DNA of 64,000 nt, from contig NZ_CP035913.1 in the NCBI RefSeq assembly GCF_004209755.1, positions 3,038,001-3,102,000 of the forward strand, read 5' to 3'. The translations under genes and the position numbers were made by a program. Position 1 is the stretch's first letter, and each line of letters begins with the position of its first letter. This document shows, piece by piece, positions 19,245 to 28,987 of this stretch. Under the pieces are notes generated by a model. The model made no database searches. It was not told the origin of the DNA and worked only from the letters and a program-made list of their open reading frames with translations. The stretch is from Pseudoduganella lutea. GTDB lineage: Bacteria > Pseudomonadota > Gammaproteobacteria > Burkholderiales > Burkholderiaceae_D.

Positions 19245-19312
19245 TCAGACGCGCATTATGCCTGAAACGCGGGCGGCCTTCACCGCCGGGGGCCGCCGCG
19301 GCCGCCGTGGAC

Positions 19313-19945
19313 TTACCCGGCCCGGCGCTGCAACAGGTGGAAGTGGACCATGCCGGCCTTGTCCTGGCGCACCACTTCCCAGTGTTCCAGCCAATCCGGA
19401 GCATCGCCGTCCTCGGACACCAGGGGCAAGCCGGATTCGGCATAGACCAGCCCGCCATCGGCCACGAGCTTGTCGCACAGCGGCAACGCGCGGGACAGGA
19501 AATCCTCCTGGTACGGCGGGTCGAGGAAGATCACGTCGAAGCGCTGCCCCCGCTGCGCCAGCGATTGCGCCAGCGCCAGCGCATCGGCACGCTGCACGAC
19601 GACATTGGTGGCGTTCAGCTTTTCCTGGATCGCCTGCAACTGGCGCACGATGGCCGCGTTCGCGTCCACCATCGTCACCTGCTGTGCCCCGCGGCTGGCC
19701 GCCTCGAAGCCCAGCGCCCCGCTGCCGGCGAACAGGTCCAACACACGCACGTTGCCCCAGTCGCCCTTCAGGTGGTTGAGCCAGTTGAACACCGTCTCGC
19801 GCACCCGGTCCGGCGTGGGCCGCAACCCCAGCGCCTCGAGTACCGGCAACGGCGTGCGCTTCCAGTCCCCGCCAATGATGCGCACCTGCTTGGCGTGCTG
19901 CGGACCGTGAACGGGAACTTTGGCGGCGGGCTTTTTCTTTTGCAT
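19313..19945 (-). CDS. rsmD: 16S rRNA (guanine(966)-N(2))-methyltransferase
   Basis: Methylates G966 of 16S rRNA. 210 aa. RIIGGDWKRTPLPVLEALGL and RPTPDRVRETVFNWL are hallmark N-terminal motifs. The SAM site VLDLFAGSGALGFEA and the catalytic motif DPPY (in IFLDPPYQEDF) follow. The ATG at 19945 is chosen because the open frame upstream runs through a palindromic repeat and has no homology-like character. rsmD next to coaD is a common proteobacterial order. Confidence 0.92.
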   Translation of the reverse strand: MQKKKPAAKVPVHGPQHAKQVRIIGGDWKRTPLPVLEALGLRPTPDRVRETVFNWLNHLKGDWGNVRVLDLFAGSGALGFEAASRGAQQVTMVDANAAIVRQLQAIQEKLNATNVVVQRADALALAQSLAQRGQRFDVIFLDPPYQEDFLSRALPLCDKLVADGGLVYAESGLPLVSEDGDAPDWLEHWEVVRQDKAGMVHFHLLQRRAG

Positions 19946-19987
19946 GGCGATGTGGCGCGGAAATGAGGCGGGCACTATATCACGCCG

Positions 19988-20060
19988 CCAAAACCCGGGA
20001 CGGACCCCTGTTTCCAGGAAATGTTGCTCAAATTCGGGGACAGTCCCCAAATTTAAGCAA
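19988..20060. repeat. Two adjoining palindromic repeats
   Basis: A degenerate copy (AAAACCCGGGACGGACCCCTGTTTCCAGGAAATGTTG; arms partly mismatched) runs into a near-perfect one centred on CGGGGACAGTCCCC with flanks TTGCTCAAATT and AAATTTAAGCAA (20024-20060). They lie upstream of rsmD. Confidence 0.8.
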
Positions 20061-20191
20061 CAGTTTGTGTTCCGTTTACCCAACGTTTAATAAGTGGCAG
20101 TGTTGTAATACAACGGATTGTTAACCAATCACCTGTCTCTCAAGCGATCTAAGAATACGTGGCTACTCTCACAGTAGGCTAAGTGTTAAAT

Positions 20192-20232
20192 GTTGCCAAA
20201 AAACGGGGACTGTCCCCGAATTTTGGTAACAG
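20192..20232. repeat. Palindromic repeat, GGGGACnnnCCCC family
   Basis: TTGCCAAAA...CGGGGACTGTCCCCG...TTTTGGTAA, a long dyad just downstream of the Nudix gene. It probably serves as its terminator. It lies 132 bp from the previous pair. Confidence 0.8.
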
Positions 20233-20252
20233 TTGACATCTCGATTGCGTCT

Positions 20253-20945
20253 TTAATCGCACAGTGTGGGGAGATCGGGGTTGTCCGCGAAGCCGAACAA
20301 GGTTTCCAGCTGCGACAGCGTGACGCGGTCGGTGGAGAGATCCAGCGTGGCTAGCTCGTGGCGCGACACCCATCGCACTTCGGACGTCTCGGCCGTGTCC
20401 GCCAGCAGCGCGCCGCCGGTCGGGCGGCACAGCACGAATGCCTTGTACACGTACCATGCTTGCGGTGGATGCGGGTGGACGCGCTTGTCCCACAGCGCCA
20501 GCAGCCGCACCGCTTCGGTGTCCAGCCCCGTTTCCTCGCGCACTTCCTTCACCGCCACTTCAAACGGCGTGCAGCCGACGTCCGCCCAGCCGCCCGGCAG
20601 CGACCAGCGCCCGCCATCGTGCTTTTCACGCGCCATCAGCACCTTGTCGGTGCCGTCGAACAGCACGGCGCGGATGTCGACCTTCGGCGTTGGGTAGCCA
20701 CGCTCGAGCGCGACCGCATCCTGCAACTGCGGCACCGGCTGGCCGGTCAGGTGGCTCAGCATCTGCTGGCTCAGCGCCAGCACTTCCTGATAGCGCTCGG
20801 CGTCGAACACGTGCGGGTCGTAGGCAAGGCCGGCTTGCGCCAACGCCTGCAGGCGCTGCGCGATCCCCATCCACATGCGGCCAGCATCGGTCGACGGGTG
20901 ATCGGGGGCGCCGGCAATGGCAGGTGACAAGGCGTTGGCGTTCAT
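20253..20945 (-). CDS. Nudix hydrolase with N-terminal helical domain
   Basis: 230 aa. The first 65 residues (IAQRLQALAQAGLAYDPHVF...) match the helical domain found before some ADP-ribose-type Nudix enzymes. The Nudix box near residues 115-140 reads GGWADVGCTPFEVAVKEV then REETGLD. The metal-binding REEtG core is intact, but the upstream Glu of the GX5E consensus is replaced by Cys, as is usual in this subfamily (GWADVGxSP). It hydrolyses a nucleoside diphosphate derivative; the substrate is not evident. The start at 20945 has a poor ribosome site, so a start further in is possible. Confidence 0.82.
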   Translation of the reverse strand: MNANALSPAIAGAPDHPSTDAGRMWMGIAQRLQALAQAGLAYDPHVFDAERYQEVLALSQQMLSHLTGQPVPQLQDAVALERGYPTPKVDIRAVLFDGTDKVLMAREKHDGGRWSLPGGWADVGCTPFEVAVKEVREETGLDTEAVRLLALWDKRVHPHPPQAWYVYKAFVLCRPTGGALLADTAETSEVRWVSRHELATLDLSTDRVTLSQLETLFGFADNPDLPTLCD

Positions 20946-21058
20946 GGCGGGTCCGATAAGATGAAAAGGCAAGCCTACCATCTCCGATGCCAACGCTTGC
21001 GGCAAGGTGCGATGGCCAAGCGGGCCATCGAGTAAGTCGCCGGGATGGACAGGACGGC

Positions 21059-21931
21059 TTATTTCGTTTCCGCCGCCAGCGTATTGAAGTCGTTGATCCA
21101 GCCCTGCATGCGCTTGTGCGCGTGGGCCTTCTGTTCCGGCGTGGCGATGCCGATCACGGTGTGCACCAGGCCGATCGAGGCATTGGTGTTCGCTTCGTAG
21201 AATGCCTTGCGCTCGGAATTATCGAGACGGGCAAAGCTTTCCCGGATCAGGGCCTGGATCTGCGCCGTGGCCTGCTCGCGGCTTGGCTTTTCCTGCATGA
21301 TCCGCCGCGCCAATGCCAGTACGTTGCGCTGGCGGCGCATCCGTTCATCGAGCCAGATCGCGTTATCGAGTGGCCGCGCATCCGATGCCTTGCGGATGAT
21401 CTCTTTCTGTTCGCGCGAAAAACCGCCGAACCACAGGTCGAACTGCTCCATCGATTTCTTGTAGCGGAATTCGTTCTGGTCCTCGCGGTCGCCCTTCATG
21501 TTCTCGCGGCGGAACTTGTCGTTATTCTTGGCGAACTTCTTTTCCATCTGCGTGAGCTGCTCGGGCTTCAGCGACAGCGCGATATCGGCGATGTCCGGTG
21601 CCGCTTTCAGCAGCAGCGCCTGGGTGCGGGCACGGATATCGTCGTAATCGGCGCGCAGGTCGGCCGGCGTGGGATTGCCGCGCAGCTGCTGCTGCGCGCG
21701 CTGCAGCACGTGGACGTAATCCTGCAACTGGGTCTTGCGGTGCCAGCGGAACAGCTTGTCGATATCCTTCTTGACCTCGCCGCTCTGTTCGTCGTCGAAG
21801 TCGACATAGTTGTCCAGCCACCAGTACAGCAGCGTGTCGCCATTGTTATAGGCCAGCTTCAATGAGCTGCATGCCGTGACCAGCGCCAGCAAGGCAACCA
21901 GGAACCAGGTACGGAAAGATGATGTCTGCAT
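21059..21931 (-). CDS. DUF6279-type lipoprotein
   Basis: 290-aa outer-envelope lipoprotein. It has a short signal sequence with lipobox LVTAC (Cys21), then [20 protein letters not shown] and YVDFDDEQ, a signature of the DUF6279 family. The rest is charged and helical, with likely coiled-coil segments. The function is unknown. An in-frame ATG at 21946 would add five residues; neither start has a strong ribosome site. It is divergent from glmU with only about 40 bp between them, so the promoters overlap. Confidence 0.8.
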   Translation of the reverse strand: MQTSSFRTWFLVALLALVTACSSLKLAYNNGDTLLYWWLDNYVDFDDEQSGEVKKDIDKLFRWHRKTQLQDYVHVLQRAQQQLRGNPTPADLRADYDDIRARTQALLLKAAPDIADIALSLKPEQLTQMEKKFAKNNDKFRRENMKGDREDQNEFRYKKSMEQFDLWFGGFSREQKEIIRKASDARPLDNAIWLDERMRRQRNVLALARRIMQEKPSREQATAQIQALIRESFARLDNSERKAFYEANTNASIGLVHTVIGIATPEQKAHAHKRMQGWINDFNTLAAETK

Positions 21932-21971
21932 GTTAAACTTTTGCATATTATTAACTAGACGAATTCGCCTT

Positions 21972-23348
21972 ATGAACGTTGTCATCCTCGCTGCCGGCAT
22001 GGGCAAACGCATGCAATCCGTCTTGCCCAAAGTGCTGCATCCGCTGGCAGGCAAGGCATTGTTGTCGCACGTGATCGATACGGCGCGCACCCTTGCTCCG
22101 GCCAAATTATGTGTGATTTACGGGCATGGAGGCGCCACGGTGCTGTCCGCTCTCGAAGCGCAGAAGGCGCGCGGCGGCGTGGAAATCTCCGCGGCGCTGC
22201 AGGAACCGCAACTGGGCACCGGCCACGCCGTGATGCAGGCGCTGCCCGTGCTGGACGAATCGGCACCCACGCTGGTGCTGTATGGCGACGTGCCACTGAC
22301 CAGTGCCGCCTCGCTGCAGCGCCTCGTCGACGCGGCGGGCCAGGACAAGCTGGGCATCCTCACCGTGGTGCAGGACGATCCGTTCGGCCTGGGCCGCATC
22401 GTTCGCGAGAACGACCGCATCGTGCGCATCGTCGAAGAAAAGGATGCAACGGCGGAAGAACGCGCGATCAAGGAAATCAACTCCGGCATCATGTGCATCC
22501 CCACCGGCCACCTGAAGAAATGGCTCGCGTCGCTGGAAAACAAGAACGCGCAAGGCGAGTACTACCTGACGGACATCGTGGCCCGCGCCGTGGCCGACGG
22601 CGTGGATGTGGTGTCCGCGCACCCCGCGGCCGAATGGGAAGTGCTGGGCGTGAACAGCAAGGTGCAACTGGCGCAGCTCGAACGCATCCACCAGAACAAC
22701 CTGGCCCAGGCGCTGCTGGAACGGGGCGTGACGGTGATGGACCCGGCCCGCATCGACATCCGCGGTGAACTGGTGTGCGGCCGCGACGTGACGATCGACG
22801 TCGGTTGCGTCTTCGAAGGCAAGGTCACGCTGGCCGATGGCGTGACGGTCGGCGCCCACAGCGTGATCGTCAACGCGGCGATCGAAGCGGGCGCGCAGAT
22901 CAAGCCGTTCTGCCACATCGAGGAAGCCACCGTCGGCCCGAAATCGGTCATCGGCCCTTATGCGCGGCTGCGCCCGGGCACCACGCTGGGCGAGGATGTC
23001 CACGTGGGCAACTTCGTCGAGATCAAGAACAGCCAGGTGGCCGCGCACAGCAAGGCCAACCACCTGGCCTACGTGGGCGATACGGACGTGGGCTCGCGCG
23101 TGAACATCGGCGCCGGTGTCATCACCTGCAACTACGATGGCGCCAACAAGTTCCGCACCACGATCGAGGATGACGCGTTCATCGGCAGCGACAGCCAGCT
23201 GGTGGCACCGGTGACGGTGGGCGCGGGCGCCACGATCGGCGCCGGCACCACGCTGACGAAAAACGCACCGGCCGGCAAGCTGACGATTTCGCGTCCGAAG
23301 CAGCTGACGATCGACGGCTGGCAGCGCCCCGTCAAGACGAAGAAGTAA
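21972..23348 (+). CDS. glmU: Bifunctional GlcNAc-1-P uridyltransferase / GlcN-1-P acetyltransferase
   Basis: Makes UDP-GlcNAc for peptidoglycan and LPS. 458 aa. The N-terminal pyrophosphorylase domain starts [16 protein letters not shown] with the LxxGxGxRMxS loop and continues [13 protein letters not shown]. The C-terminal left-handed beta-helix has hexapeptide repeats and the acetyltransferase motif NFVEIKNSQ...ANHLAYVGD. The ATG at 21972 fits the family N-terminus. It works in the same pathway as glmS 2 kb downstream. Its 3' end overlaps the convergent acyl-carrier-protein phosphodiesterase gene by 17 bp. Confidence 0.95.
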   Translation: MNVVILAAGMGKRMQSVLPKVLHPLAGKALLSHVIDTARTLAPAKLCVIYGHGGATVLSALEAQKARGGVEISAALQEPQLGTGHAVMQALPVLDESAPTLVLYGDVPLTSAASLQRLVDAAGQDKLGILTVVQDDPFGLGRIVRENDRIVRIVEEKDATAEERAIKEINSGIMCIPTGHLKKWLASLENKNAQGEYYLTDIVARAVADGVDVVSAHPAAEWEVLGVNSKVQLAQLERIHQNNLAQALLERGVTVMDPARIDIRGELVCGRDVTIDVGCVFEGKVTLADGVTVGAHSVIVNAAIEAGAQIKPFCHIEEATVGPKSVIGPYARLRPGTTLGEDVHVGNFVEIKNSQVAAHSKANHLAYVGDTDVGSRVNIGAGVITCNYDGANKFRTTIEDDAFIGSDSQLVAPVTVGAGATIGAGTTLTKNAPAGKLTISRPKQLTIDGWQRPVKTKK

Positions 23349-23934
23349 GCAGCTGCGCCCTGCGCTCTTCCGCGAACCGCACCAGGTCGGGGAAGAAGCG
23401 CTCGAACCCTTCGGCGATGGCGTCGCGGTGCCGCACCAGGTCCTGCACGCCATCGCGCAGCAACTCCCCGTTGCGGCTCAGGCGGCGCGATACCCGCGCG
23501 ATCGTCTCTTCCACCCCCTCGAACGTCGCATAGCCCCCCAGCCAGTCCTGGCGTACCAGGTAGGGCAGCATCTCGCGCAGCCGCGGCGGCAGCATCGGCT
23601 CGTGCGCCGCCAGCGCGCGGTAGAAGCGGGCAATCAGGGCTTCGCGCGGCTCGTCGCACCAGCGCTGCCAGTGGCGGCTCAATTCGTGGTCGTAGAACAC
23701 ATCCAGCACGATGCCGGCGTAACGGCGCCGCCCTTCGCCAAACAATTCCTTCGATGCCAGCACGGCCGGATGGCTGTCCGTATAGCTGTCGACATGGCGG
23801 TGAAGCAGGATGTCGCGCGCGATAACGGCCGGATAGCCGGCGATATCGTTCGCCTTGACGAAGTCGCCCAGCATCGCGCCGACCATCGCCGCGTCGTCGT
23901 GCCGGGCCAGGTACACGTGGGCCAGGTAATTCAT
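23332..23934 (-). CDS. Acyl-carrier-protein phosphodiesterase (AcpH/DUF479)
   Basis: 200 aa. The N-terminus [20 protein letters not shown] and the following [16 protein letters not shown] and [11 protein letters not shown] motifs match the ACP phosphodiesterase family, an HD-like metal enzyme that removes the phosphopantetheine arm from acyl carrier protein. The ATG at 23934 gives the family's usual length. It converges on glmU with a 17-bp overlap of the coding ends, so antisense effects between the two mRNAs are possible. Confidence 0.85.
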   Translation of the reverse strand: MNYLAHVYLARHDDAAMVGAMLGDFVKANDIAGYPAVIARDILLHRHVDSYTDSHPAVLASKELFGEGRRRYAGIVLDVFYDHELSRHWQRWCDEPREALIARFYRALAAHEPMLPPRLREMLPYLVRQDWLGGYATFEGVEETIARVSRRLSRNGELLRDGVQDLVRHRDAIAEGFERFFPDLVRFAEERRAQLLTSSS

Positions 23935-24617
23935 GCGCCATTCTACCCAGCGTCCGAAAGGCCTGCTGTGGACAAGCGTGTGCACAAGCCCCGGCATAAC
24001 CGGTGGGCAGCCGGTGCGTAATGCCAGGCATGGGCTGGAATCGTCCTGCAATGCAGTACCGATGGCCGATTGGGGATAACGTTGTGGGAAAGCGCGTGCA
24101 GAACGCCGGGATAAGCCGTGCATAGCCCTGTATGGCGTAAAAATGCCACTTTTCGGCGGCGATATTGCGTTGGATAACTTTGTGGAAAAGCGGCGGTACA
24201 ACATGTTGATAGTCAGTGCCGCGGCATGTTTCGTTCCCGCTTCGCCTGCCTTTTCGGCAGTGTGGCGGTTTGCTTCCCGTTTGCCGTGCTATTCACCTGC
24301 GGCGGGGTGTGCGGCTGCCTGCGGCAACCGACGAAGCGCCAGTGAATAACTACCCCATTTACACACAGGGCGAATTGGCGCATGGCCAAATGCTCATCCG
24401 CCGTGCGCGGTATACAGGCATCTTCTTGCGCTGCGGCTGGCCGCTGTCCTTCACCATCGTGCTGCTGTGGGCAACTTTGTGGAAAAGCATGTGGCCAATC
24501 CGGTATAAGGCACGGATAAGCTGGAGATAAGCCGGCTTTTGTCGGTGGAAAACTGTTGGGATAACTACACGTAAAGCCAGTGCATAGCCTGTGGATTGGT
24601 GTGGATAACCCGACAAT
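23935..24617. repeat. Non-coding region with GGATAAC/TTGTGGAAAAGC repeats
   Basis: 683 bp without a convincing gene. Related blocks: TGTGGACAA (23967), GGGGATAACGTTGTGGGAAA (24072), TTGGATAACTTTGTGGAAAA (24170), GGGCAACTTTGTGGAAAAGC (24469), GGTGGAAAACTGTTGGGATA (24544) and a perfect DnaA box TGTGGATAA (24600-24608). GTGCATAGCC also occurs twice (24119, 24580). Small reading frames here show no recognisable protein. Confidence 0.65.
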
Positions 24618-25082
24618 TCAGACGGCGATGCGCGTCTCGAACTTGCTGCGGAACGTGGAGAAATACGCCTTCACGTTGCGCACATTCGCATGGCTCGTGA
24701 ACAGGCGGTGCGCCAGTGCGTGGTAAGCCGGCATGTCCTCGACCAGCACCACCAGCACGAAGTCCGGCCCCGGCGAAACGCGGTAGCACTGCAATACGGT
24801 ACCTTCCTGGGCCACCAGCGATTCGAATTGCGCCATCCTGTCCGCCGCCTGCACGTCGAGGGTGATCTCGACGATGGCGGTAAGCCGTGCTCCTACCTTG
24901 TCCGGCGCCACGATCGCCACCTGCCGCTCGATAACGCCGGCATCACGCAAGGCCTTGACGCGCCGCAGGCACGTGGGGGCGGACACATGCACCTGCTGCG
25001 CCAGTTCGGCATTGGTGATGGCCGCGTCTTCCTGCAGCACGGTGAGAATCCGGCGGTCCAGCTCGTCCAGTGCGATGTCCAT
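24618..25082 (-). CDS. Lrp/AsnC-family transcriptional regulator
   Basis: 154 aa. N-terminal helix-turn-helix (LDELDRRILTVLQEDAAITN, then LAQQVHVSAPTCLRRVKAL) and a C-terminal RAM domain (VLQCYRVSPGPDFVLVVLVE). It differs clearly from the Lrp next to putA. The ATG at 25082 has AAGGAACAC upstream; a longer frame starts in the AT-rich intergenic region and is rejected. It is divergent from glmS, with a perfect 12-bp dyad between them, so autoregulation or control of glmS is possible. Confidence 0.88.
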   Translation of the reverse strand: MDIALDELDRRILTVLQEDAAITNAELAQQVHVSAPTCLRRVKALRDAGVIERQVAIVAPDKVGARLTAIVEITLDVQAADRMAQFESLVAQEGTVLQCYRVSPGPDFVLVVLVEDMPAYHALAHRLFTSHANVRNVKAYFSTFRSKFETRIAV

Positions 25083-25153
25083 GTTGTGTTCCTTATTTAT
25101 TACCTTGAGCGTCCCGGATGATCTGATCAACTTGATATCACGCAAGAGTGGAT

Positions 25154-25196
25154 GAAATTTTATAAGAAATACGCAAGATATTCGTTATAAAATTTC
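25154..25196. promoter_or_regulatory. Inverted repeat in the lrp-like/glmS divergent region
   Basis: GAAATTTTATAA (25154-25165) and its exact reverse complement TTATAAAATTTC (25185-25196), 19 bp apart, in an AT-rich stretch. A candidate operator for the adjacent Lrp/AsnC protein, or a promoter element of glmS. Confidence 0.6.
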
Positions 25197-25307
25197 TTAA
25201 CGATGAATCCATGAAATATTGTTTCACATTCAGTGTAATTAAGTAAGCATATTTCCATAGCTCTGATCTACGATGTCCGTCTATTAACACTAACTGTAGA
25301 GGTCACC

Positions 25308-27137
25308 ATGTGCGGCATCGTCGGCGCGGTAGCGCAACGTAACATCACCCCGATCCTGATCGAAGGCCTGAAGCGCCTGGAATACCGCGGTTACGATTCG
25401 TGCGGCGTGGCACTGCACACGAATGGCAGCCTGCAGCGTTCGCGCAGCACGTCGCGCGTAGCGGAACTGGAAAAGCAGATGCAGGAAGTGGGTCTGCAAG
25501 GCTTCACCGGCATTGCCCACACCCGCTGGGCCACGCACGGCGCGCCGGCTTCGCACAATGCGCACCCGCACTTCTCGCCCAATTCCGACAATGCCCGCAT
25601 CGCCCTGGTCCACAACGGCATCATCGAAAACCACGACGAGCTGCGCGATGAACTGACCAAGCTGGGCTACGTGTTCCAGAGCCAGACCGATACCGAAGTG
25701 ATCGCCCACCTGGTCGACCACCTGTACACGGGCGACCTGTTCGAGACCGTCCAGCAAGCCGTCAAGCGCCTGCATGGCGCCTACGCGATCGCCGTGTTCT
25801 CCCGTGAAGAACCGCACCGCGTGGTGGCCGCACGCCAGGGCTCGCCGCTGATCGTCGGCCTGGGCAATGGTGAAAACTTTGTTGCGTCCGATGCGATGGC
25901 ACTGGCCGGCACGACCGACCAGATCATCTACCTGGAAGAAGGCGACGTGGTCGACCTGCAACTGGGCCGCGCCTGGATCGTCGACGTCGACGGCAAGCAG
26001 GTCGAGCGCGAAGTGAAAACCGTGCACGCGCACACCGGTGCCGCCGAGCTGGGCCCATACCGCCACTACATGCAGAAGGAAATCTTCGAGCAGCCGCGCG
26101 TCGTTGGCGACACGCTGGAAGGCGTGATCGGCATCACGCCCGAGCTGTTCGGCGATGAAGCCTTCAAGGTGTTCAAGGAAATCGACCGCGTGCTGATCCT
26201 GGCCTGCGGCACCAGCTACTACTCGGGCATGACCGCCAAGTACTGGATCGAATCCATCGCCAAGGTGCCGGTCAGCGTGGAAATCGCCAGCGAATACCGC
26301 TACCGCGACAGCGTGCCGAACCCGTCCACGCTGGTGGTGACGATCTCCCAGTCCGGCGAAACGGCCGACACGATCGCGGCGCTGAAGCACGCCCGCTCGC
26401 TGGGCATGGAAAACACGCTGACGATCTGCAACGTGGCCACCAGCGCCATGGTCCGCGAATGCAAGCTGGCCTACATCACCCGCGCCGGCGTGGAAGTGGG
26501 CGTCGCATCGACGAAAGCCTTCACCACGCAGCTGTCCGCCCTGTTCCTGCTGACGCTGGCGCTGGCCCAGGTCAACGGCCGCCTGACGGACGAAGAAGAA
26601 GCGCAGCACCTGAAGGACATGCGCCACCTGCCATCGGCCATCTCCGCCGTGCTGGCACTGGAGCCGCAGATCATCGCCTGGGCCGAAGACTTCGCCCGCA
26701 AGGAAAACGCGCTGTTCCTGGGCCGCGGCATGCACTACCCGATCGCCCTGGAAGGCGCGCTGAAGCTAAAGGAAATCTCGTACATCCACGCCGAAGCCTA
26801 CCCGGCCGGTGAACTGAAGCACGGCCCGCTGGCGCTGGTGACGGAAGAAATGCCGGTCGTCACGATCGCCCCGAACGATGCGCTGATCGAAAAGCTGAAA
26901 TCGAACATGCAGGAAGTGCGCGCCCGCGGCGGCCAGCTGTACGTGTTTGCCGACGTCGACTCGCGCATCACCTCCGGCGAAGGCGTGCACGTGATCCGCA
27001 TGCCGGAACACTATGGCTGCCTGTCGCCGATCCTGCACGTGGTGTCGCTGCAGCTGCTGGCGTATCACACGGCGCTGGCACGCGGTACGGACGTGGACAA
27101 GCCGCGAAATCTGGCGAAGTCGGTGACGGTGGAGTAA
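25308..27137 (+). CDS. glmS: Glutamine-fructose-6-phosphate aminotransferase (isomerizing)
   Basis: First committed step to amino sugars: fructose-6-P plus glutamine to glucosamine-6-P. 609 aa. Catalytic Cys2 follows the start Met ([11 protein letters not shown]). The N-terminal glutaminase domain has [10 protein letters not shown]. Two SIS isomerase domains follow, with [11 protein letters not shown] and [15 protein letters not shown], and the C-terminus ends with the sealing motif [12 protein letters not shown]. The ribosome site is AGAGG. A strong terminator follows. I saw no ribozyme-like leader, which is expected outside Gram-positives. Confidence 0.96.
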   Translation: MCGIVGAVAQRNITPILIEGLKRLEYRGYDSCGVALHTNGSLQRSRSTSRVAELEKQMQEVGLQGFTGIAHTRWATHGAPASHNAHPHFSPNSDNARIALVHNGIIENHDELRDELTKLGYVFQSQTDTEVIAHLVDHLYTGDLFETVQQAVKRLHGAYAIAVFSREEPHRVVAARQGSPLIVGLGNGENFVASDAMALAGTTDQIIYLEEGDVVDLQLGRAWIVDVDGKQVEREVKTVHAHTGAAELGPYRHYMQKEIFEQPRVVGDTLEGVIGITPELFGDEAFKVFKEIDRVLILACGTSYYSGMTAKYWIESIAKVPVSVEIASEYRYRDSVPNPSTLVVTISQSGETADTIAALKHARSLGMENTLTICNVATSAMVRECKLAYITRAGVEVGVASTKAFTTQLSALFLLTLALAQVNGRLTDEEEAQHLKDMRHLPSAISAVLALEPQIIAWAEDFARKENALFLGRGMHYPIALEGALKLKEISYIHAEAYPAGELKHGPLALVTEEMPVVTIAPNDALIEKLKSNMQEVRARGGQLYVFADVDSRITSGEGVHVIRMPEHYGCLSPILHVVSLQLLAYHTALARGTDVDKPRNLAKSVTVE

Positions 27138-27200
27138 GTGGTCGGCCGTATTCGTGCGGCCAGCCAGAGAGATCGTAGCAAGGTCGAAAACTGGCAACAA

Positions 27201-27233
27201 ACAAAGGGCGGCTCAGGCCGCCCTTTGTTTTTC
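27201..27233 (+). terminator. glmS terminator
   Basis: 12-bp perfect stem ACAAAGGGCGGC / GCCGCCCTTTGT, loop TCAG, then TTTTT. A textbook rho-independent terminator 64 bp past glmS. Confidence 0.92.
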
Positions 27234-27374
27234 AACTGATGCAAATCAGCTCAGGCAGCAAGTCAGACAATGAAATTCTGGCTGTCTTTGCCTGTCCCGC
27301 CGTGCGAGGTGGCGTCGCCGAGGCGGATTAGAGGCCTGTCCATTATCGGTATCCTTTCGCGAGCTTCGCACAGC

Positions 27375-27833
27375 TCATTTCGCTGCGACCAACTTCATGC
27401 ACGACAGCGCCGCGGCCTTCTTTTTCCCATCCGGCAGCGCTTTCAGAGCGTCATCGAACTGCCGTCGCAGCGGCGCCTTCTTCGGTAAGGAAGTGAAGAC
27501 ACCCAGTGTCGTGCTGAATTCCGGATCGAAGTACATCGAACAGGACGACTCAACGTCCACCACCGCGGCGCAACTTGCAATCTCGGCAAGGTTGGCCATG
27601 GCTTTCGGTTCCACTGTTATCTTGCCGGAACGGGTGTCGACATCGATCCATTTCGGTCCCAATGCAGCCGCCAGACGGTTTTCCAACGCGCGGTCGATTG
27701 CCTTCGCATTGGCGTTGGATAGCCCTGCTGGAGTAGCGTCGCAAGTGAGGACGGTTGCCTCGCCGGTATGCGCTTGCGAGAGGCTCGCGCTCGTGAACAT
27801 CAGGGTAAACAAGGCGATTGGCAATGTGTTCAT
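27375..27833 (-). CDS. Secreted protein of unknown function
   Basis: 152 aa with a clear signal peptide (MNTLPIALFTLMFTSASLSQ, cleavage after SQA-H near residue 21). The mature part has four Cys, suggesting two disulfides, and ends LSCMKLVAAK. I do not recognise a family. It sits 39 bp downstream of another small secreted Cys protein in the same direction, so the two may form a unit. GC content is slightly below that of neighbours. Confidence 0.6.
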   Translation of the reverse strand: MNTLPIALFTLMFTSASLSQAHTGEATVLTCDATPAGLSNANAKAIDRALENRLAAALGPKWIDVDTRSGKITVEPKAMANLAEIASCAAVVDVESSCSMYFDPEFSTTLGVFTSLPKKAPLRRQFDDALKALPDGKKKAAALSCMKLVAAK

Positions 27834-27872
27834 TGATTACTCTTAAATCAGATTCCAGTGAGTTCGAAGCCA

Positions 27873-28424
27873 TCACGGTTTCGCACTCCTGAAGTAGAAG
27901 CCTTCCAGAGTCTGTTCGCCAACCACGCGTTCGACCTTGTCATCAAGCGTCGCATCGACCGCGGACTGCACGGTTTTACTGACGTTCTTGCGATTGCGGT
28001 TCGAGCCGACCAGTGCGCCATCCGGGGTGTAAACATCGAACCACTCACAGCTCGGGCAATTACCACCGTTGACCATGCGCGCCACTACGAACTGCTGCTT
28101 CGCTGCCGTGTCCACGCACATCAGATTGCCAAATTTTTCTTCGACTGCCGGATAGTCGAATGCCGGGTTGGCAGTATTTGGCGTAAAGACCCGGGCATTG
28201 AGCTTCTTGCCGTCGCTCTTGCTGAAAAAACTCAGGCTTTGGGCGCTGCAGGCAAGCATGCGGCCCATAGCCGGGAAGCAATCGGCTTCCAGCACCACCG
28301 TGCGGTCGTGGCAAACCAGTCGTGCTGACTTGTGCTGCAAGGGTGCGGCAGCGCCAGCTTGGCCTGCGAACATCACCGCGGACAAGGTGGCGAACAGGAT
28401 CTTGATAGTGTGCATGATGGTCAT
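27873..28424 (-). CDS. Secreted Cys-rich protein of unknown function
   Basis: 183 aa with a signal peptide (IKILFATLSAVMFAGQAGA). The mature part has Cys in ARLVCHDRTVVLEADCFP, MLACSAQ, LMCVDTAA and GGNCPSCEWFDVY; the last is a CPSC pair. It may bind metal or form disulfides. No family is recognised. An ATG three codons further in is an equally good start. It lies between the VOC gene (11 bp) and the other secreted protein, all on the minus strand. Confidence 0.6.
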   Translation of the reverse strand: MTIMHTIKILFATLSAVMFAGQAGAAAPLQHKSARLVCHDRTVVLEADCFPAMGRMLACSAQSLSFFSKSDGKKLNARVFTPNTANPAFDYPAVEEKFGNLMCVDTAAKQQFVVARMVNGGNCPSCEWFDVYTPDGALVGSNRNRKNVSKTVQSAVDATLDDKVERVVGEQTLEGFYFRSAKP

Positions 28425-28435
28425 GTCGCGCGCGC

Positions 28436-28807
28436 TCAGCCGCGCGCTGCCTCGATCAATTCAACGCGGTTGCCAAACGGGTCTTCGATGCCCGCGCGGC
28501 GCCGGCCATAGGCGCCTTCTTCCGGCCGCACGTCCACGCCGCGTTCGCGCAGCAGCGCGCAATAGGCTTCGAAGTCCTCGACGATGAAGGCCGGATGCGC
28601 CTTCTTCGCTGCCACGAAATCCACCTGCGACCCGATGTGCAACTGGCCGGCGCCAGTCACGAACCACATGCCGCCGGAGGCGTTGAGCGGTGCCGGTTTG
28701 GGCGTCTCCACCAAGCCCAGCACGCCGCCATAGAAGGCGCGCGCCGTGTCGTCCGCACCGGGCGGGATGGCGACCTGGACATGGTCGATACCGGAGATAT
28801 GGGGCAT
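28436..28807 (-). CDS. VOC-family (glyoxalase/bleomycin-resistance fold) protein
   Basis: 123 aa. N-terminal GIDHVQVAIPPGADDTARAF and C-terminal AGIEDPFGNRVELIE give the His and Glu metal ligands of the vicinal-oxygen-chelate fold. Members include glyoxalases, dioxygenases and drug-binding proteins; the substrate is unknown. The ATG at 28807 fits the family N-terminus. It is the first gene of a possible three-gene minus-strand unit with the two small secreted proteins. Confidence 0.82.
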   Translation of the reverse strand: MPHISGIDHVQVAIPPGADDTARAFYGGVLGLVETPKPAPLNASGGMWFVTGAGQLHIGSQVDFVAAKKAHPAFIVEDFEAYCALLRERGVDVRPEEGAYGRRRAGIEDPFGNRVELIEAARG

Positions 28808-28987
28808 GGCGATCCTTTGCGTTCTCGAAACAAGACACGCCATTATCGCCTGTCACGGCACGCGCCGTTCCCGTCCGAGTGAACAGTCATGGCCGGCGCT
28901 CTCCTCTCGCGACCTGTAACCCTCACCGCCCATCCGGCCCCAGCTTTGCCACCAGCAGTACAAGCACTACTGCCGTGGCGCCTCGTG

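Noticed and set aside
24216..24530. Possible 104-aa protein in the 23.9-24.6 kb gap
   Set aside because: No ribosome site, no recognisable domain, and it runs through the repeated TTGTGGAAAAGC blocks; non-coding is simpler.
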